From assembly GCA_012798155.1 (NCBI GenBank), contig JAAZNR010000011.1, positions 1-5,756 on the forward strand: a stretch of 5,756 bases of DNA. Reading direction: 5' to 3'. This DNA comes from Thermogutta sp. (GTDB taxonomy: Bacteria; Planctomycetota; Planctomycetia; Pirellulales; Thermoguttaceae). Positions 4,515 to 5,756 of this stretch are shown one piece after another; positions within the stretch are counted from its first letter, which is position 1, and each line of letters opens with the position of its first letter. Position numbers and translations under genes: made by a program. The notes beneath the pieces were generated by a model that saw only the letters and a program-made list of their open reading frames with translations, had not been told where the DNA came from and ran no database searches.

Positions 4515-5606
4515 GTGTCTGATTCCCATGAGCGGGTCGCCCAGAATTGGCGCGGATTGGTCTTCGATCTTGACGTGGCGATTCGGGCCACGGGCGACGA
4601 TCCCGGCCGCATCCGAGAGTGGCCGAAGTTGCGATATCTGCTGAGCGAGCGATTCCCGGCGGGGCGCGATGACGCCGAACGCTGGCGGCTGTGCCGAGGC
4701 TGGCTTGAGAGTAAGCATCGCTTGACGTGGGGCGAGATACTCCGGCTTCCGATTCCGGCCTTGGTCGAACTGTTGGAGGCCGAGGGGCGACCCTCCGTCG
4801 AGGATTGCGGCGAGTTTCTTGCCCGGCTGATATCAGCGCTGGAAACGTTGCGGGATTTATCGCAGCCAAGCGCCGCCTACGAAGCCGTGGAGACGGGTCC
4901 TAACGAAGTATTTCTACGGACGTTGCCGAATAGACGACTATGCCTTGGCTCCGGCGATTGGTTGGAGGCGTTTCAGTCGTTCCGAGATACCGTTGCGGCT
5001 TTGAATCCCCGCGATTGTCCCTGGCGTCGGGTGCGAAAACCGGAAGATCCGGTGGCGGTTATCGGCGACAAGCCGTTCGCAACGTGGATCGACGGTGTTC
5101 TTGAGCTTGTGCGTCGAGTATCCGACGTGCTTTGGTGCGTCGTCAGTCGCGACGGCGTGCCGCTTGATGATCGCGTTGCCGATGCTCGTATTTGGCTCCA
5201 TGACTACTTCGCGAAGTCGCCAGGGATGGATGAGCTACTGGCGCGGCTTGAACGGGAACGAGTAGCGACACTGGCCATGCTACGCGGCGAAGCGGACCGG
5301 ACCGTGGTCCAATCCCGGACCGAGCCGGTGAGAGCCGCGACCGCCGAAGCGGCCGGGAAACCGTCGTCCAAGCGAGCGGGCGCGGGCGGGCGTCCGAGGG
5401 TGTCGGCTCAAGAGGAGCGACGACGCCTGCGAATCCTGGCCCTGTGGGACAAGGCGCGAGCGGCCGGGACCGAGATGACGGAGTTTTGTCGCGACTACAA
5501 CGAACGGCACGGGGCGGAGTCGCGCGGCAAACTGACCACCAAGGCGTTGAGGAAATTCGCGTCCTGGCGAGACATGCGGGGCGCAAGGAAACGCGAGACG
5601 GAATAG
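4515..5606 (+). CDS. Hypothetical protein with basic, possibly DNA-binding C-terminus (363 residues)
   Basis: Not recognised as a known family. The GTG at 4515 is preferred over the in-frame TTG at 4497 because GAGGG (4503-4507) lies seven bases before it. The product has no signal peptide or membrane segment, so it is probably cytoplasmic. Residues 1-260 are mostly predicted helical and Trp/Leu/Arg-rich, with a stretch near GDWLEAFQSFRDTVAAL and another near WIDGVLELVRRVSDVLW. A low-complexity Ala/Lys/Arg/Gly linker (about 265-291) leads to a basic module from GRPRVS (about 292) to the end. That module contains RRRLRILALWDKARAAG, then EFCRDYNERHG, then LTTKALRKFASWRDMR, an arrangement of helices like a helix-turn-helix. 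This suggests, but does not show, nucleic-acid binding. It is followed by a repeat-rich region and an intrinsic terminator at 5680-5703. Codon use is like that of the other genes. Confidence 0.85.
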   Translation: MSDSHERVAQNWRGLVFDLDVAIRATGDDPGRIREWPKLRYLLSERFPAGRDDAERWRLCRGWLESKHRLTWGEILRLPIPALVELLEAEGRPSVEDCGEFLARLISALETLRDLSQPSAAYEAVETGPNEVFLRTLPNRRLCLGSGDWLEAFQSFRDTVAALNPRDCPWRRVRKPEDPVAVIGDKPFATWIDGVLELVRRVSDVLWCVVSRDGVPLDDRVADARIWLHDYFAKSPGMDELLARLERERVATLAMLRGEADRTVVQSRTEPVRAATAEAAGKPSSKRAGAGGRPRVSAQEERRRLRILALWDKARAAGTEMTEFCRDYNERHGAESRGKLTTKALRKFASWRDMRGARKRETE

Positions 5607-5612
5607 CGGTTT

Positions 5613-5752
5613 CGAGTTTGTTAAACCCCCCCGTCAATAGCCGGTGAGTTTGTTAACAAGAATTCGTACCCGTGGCAACGCCCGTATTTCACGGGCTTTT
5701 TTTATGCGCCCGTGACAAAATTGCTAACAAACTCGACGCCGGGAGTTTGTTA
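5613..5752. repeat. Four copies of GAGTTTGTTA (three direct, one inverted)
   Basis: Exact 10-mers lie at 5614-5623, 5646-5655 and 5743-5752, with an inverted copy TAACAAACTC at 5725-5734. The third and fourth face each other across 8 bp, forming a perfect 10-bp-arm inverted repeat. The first two starts are 32 bp apart, close to three helical turns. The second copy runs into the palindrome TTGTTAACAA (5650-5659). Such spacing is typical of sites for a DNA-binding protein such as a repressor, partition or replication protein, or recombinase. Confidence 0.8.
5680..5703 (+). terminator. Intrinsic terminator of the 363-residue gene
   Basis: GCCCGT (5680-5685) pairs with ACGGGC (5691-5696) across a 5-nt loop and is directly followed by seven Ts (5697-5703). 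It lies about 75 bp past the stop of the gene upstream and points the same way. Flanking copies of the same arms offer alternative pairings (see findings). Confidence 0.9.
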
Positions 5753-5756
5753 GTTA

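Larger units (their letters stand above)
3909..5756. mobile_element. Candidate end of an element integrated in tRNA-Ala (continues past the window)
   Basis: The displaced tRNA 3' half at 3909-3955 would mark the distal junction. Because the tRNA lies on the minus strand, the displaced half sits at the low-coordinate end and the element extends to the right. The content fits: two unrecognised proteins on the plus strand, a branched hairpin and a repeat-rich intergenic region. No integrase, relaxase or phage structural gene is seen here, so the type of element is open and the other border is outside the window. Confidence 0.4.

Overview
The window is GC-rich bacterial DNA, most likely from a planctomycete (Pirellulales-like). 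The main clue is a secreted, cysteine-saturated protein built from C-E-P-A-C repeats, a type I associate with that phylum. Weak ribosome binding sites, scattered gene order and long repeat-bearing spacers agree. This placement is an inference; no rRNA or other phylogenetic marker beyond a partial hemE is present.

Layout. Positions 1-875 (minus) hold the first 291 residues of uroporphyrinogen decarboxylase (hemE); its C-terminus lies outside the window. Behind it, on the same strand, is a secreted modular Cys-rich protein (2019-1201) with its own hairpin terminator (1103-1136), so the two genes are probably separate transcription units. From 2041 to 3020 I see no credible gene. That stretch holds hairpins, a 9-bp tandem array with inverted counterparts, and a pair of imperfect direct repeats around the array. 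A small single-domain cupin follows (3021-3383, plus), possibly translated from a leaderless mRNA. From 3384 to 3908 there is again no gene, but there is a 46-bp tandem duplication, a 19-bp inverted copy of part of it, a nested hairpin, and a strong minus-strand terminator.

At 3955-3909 (minus) lies the 3' half of a tRNA-Ala(CGC), from the anticodon stem to the discriminator base, without any 5' half. The minus-strand terminator 66 bp beyond it looks like the terminator of the original tRNA gene. The simplest reading is that this is the distal attachment-site copy of an element that integrated into a tRNA-Ala gene. In that case everything left of about 3909 is ancestral chromosome and everything right of it is the end of an integrated element. 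The right part contains an 82-residue protein of unknown function with an excellent Shine-Dalgarno sequence, a branched GC-rich hairpin ending in a T-run, and a 363-residue unknown protein with a basic, possibly helix-turn-helix C-terminus. It ends in a control-like region with four copies of GAGTTTGTTA around an intrinsic terminator. No integrase is visible; it would be expected near the intact tRNA at the other end, beyond the window.

The genes do not form one pathway: hemE is housekeeping haem/siroheme synthesis, the Cys-rich protein is probably extracytoplasmic, and the cupin's substrate is unknown. The most novel part is the putative element end at 3909-5756.
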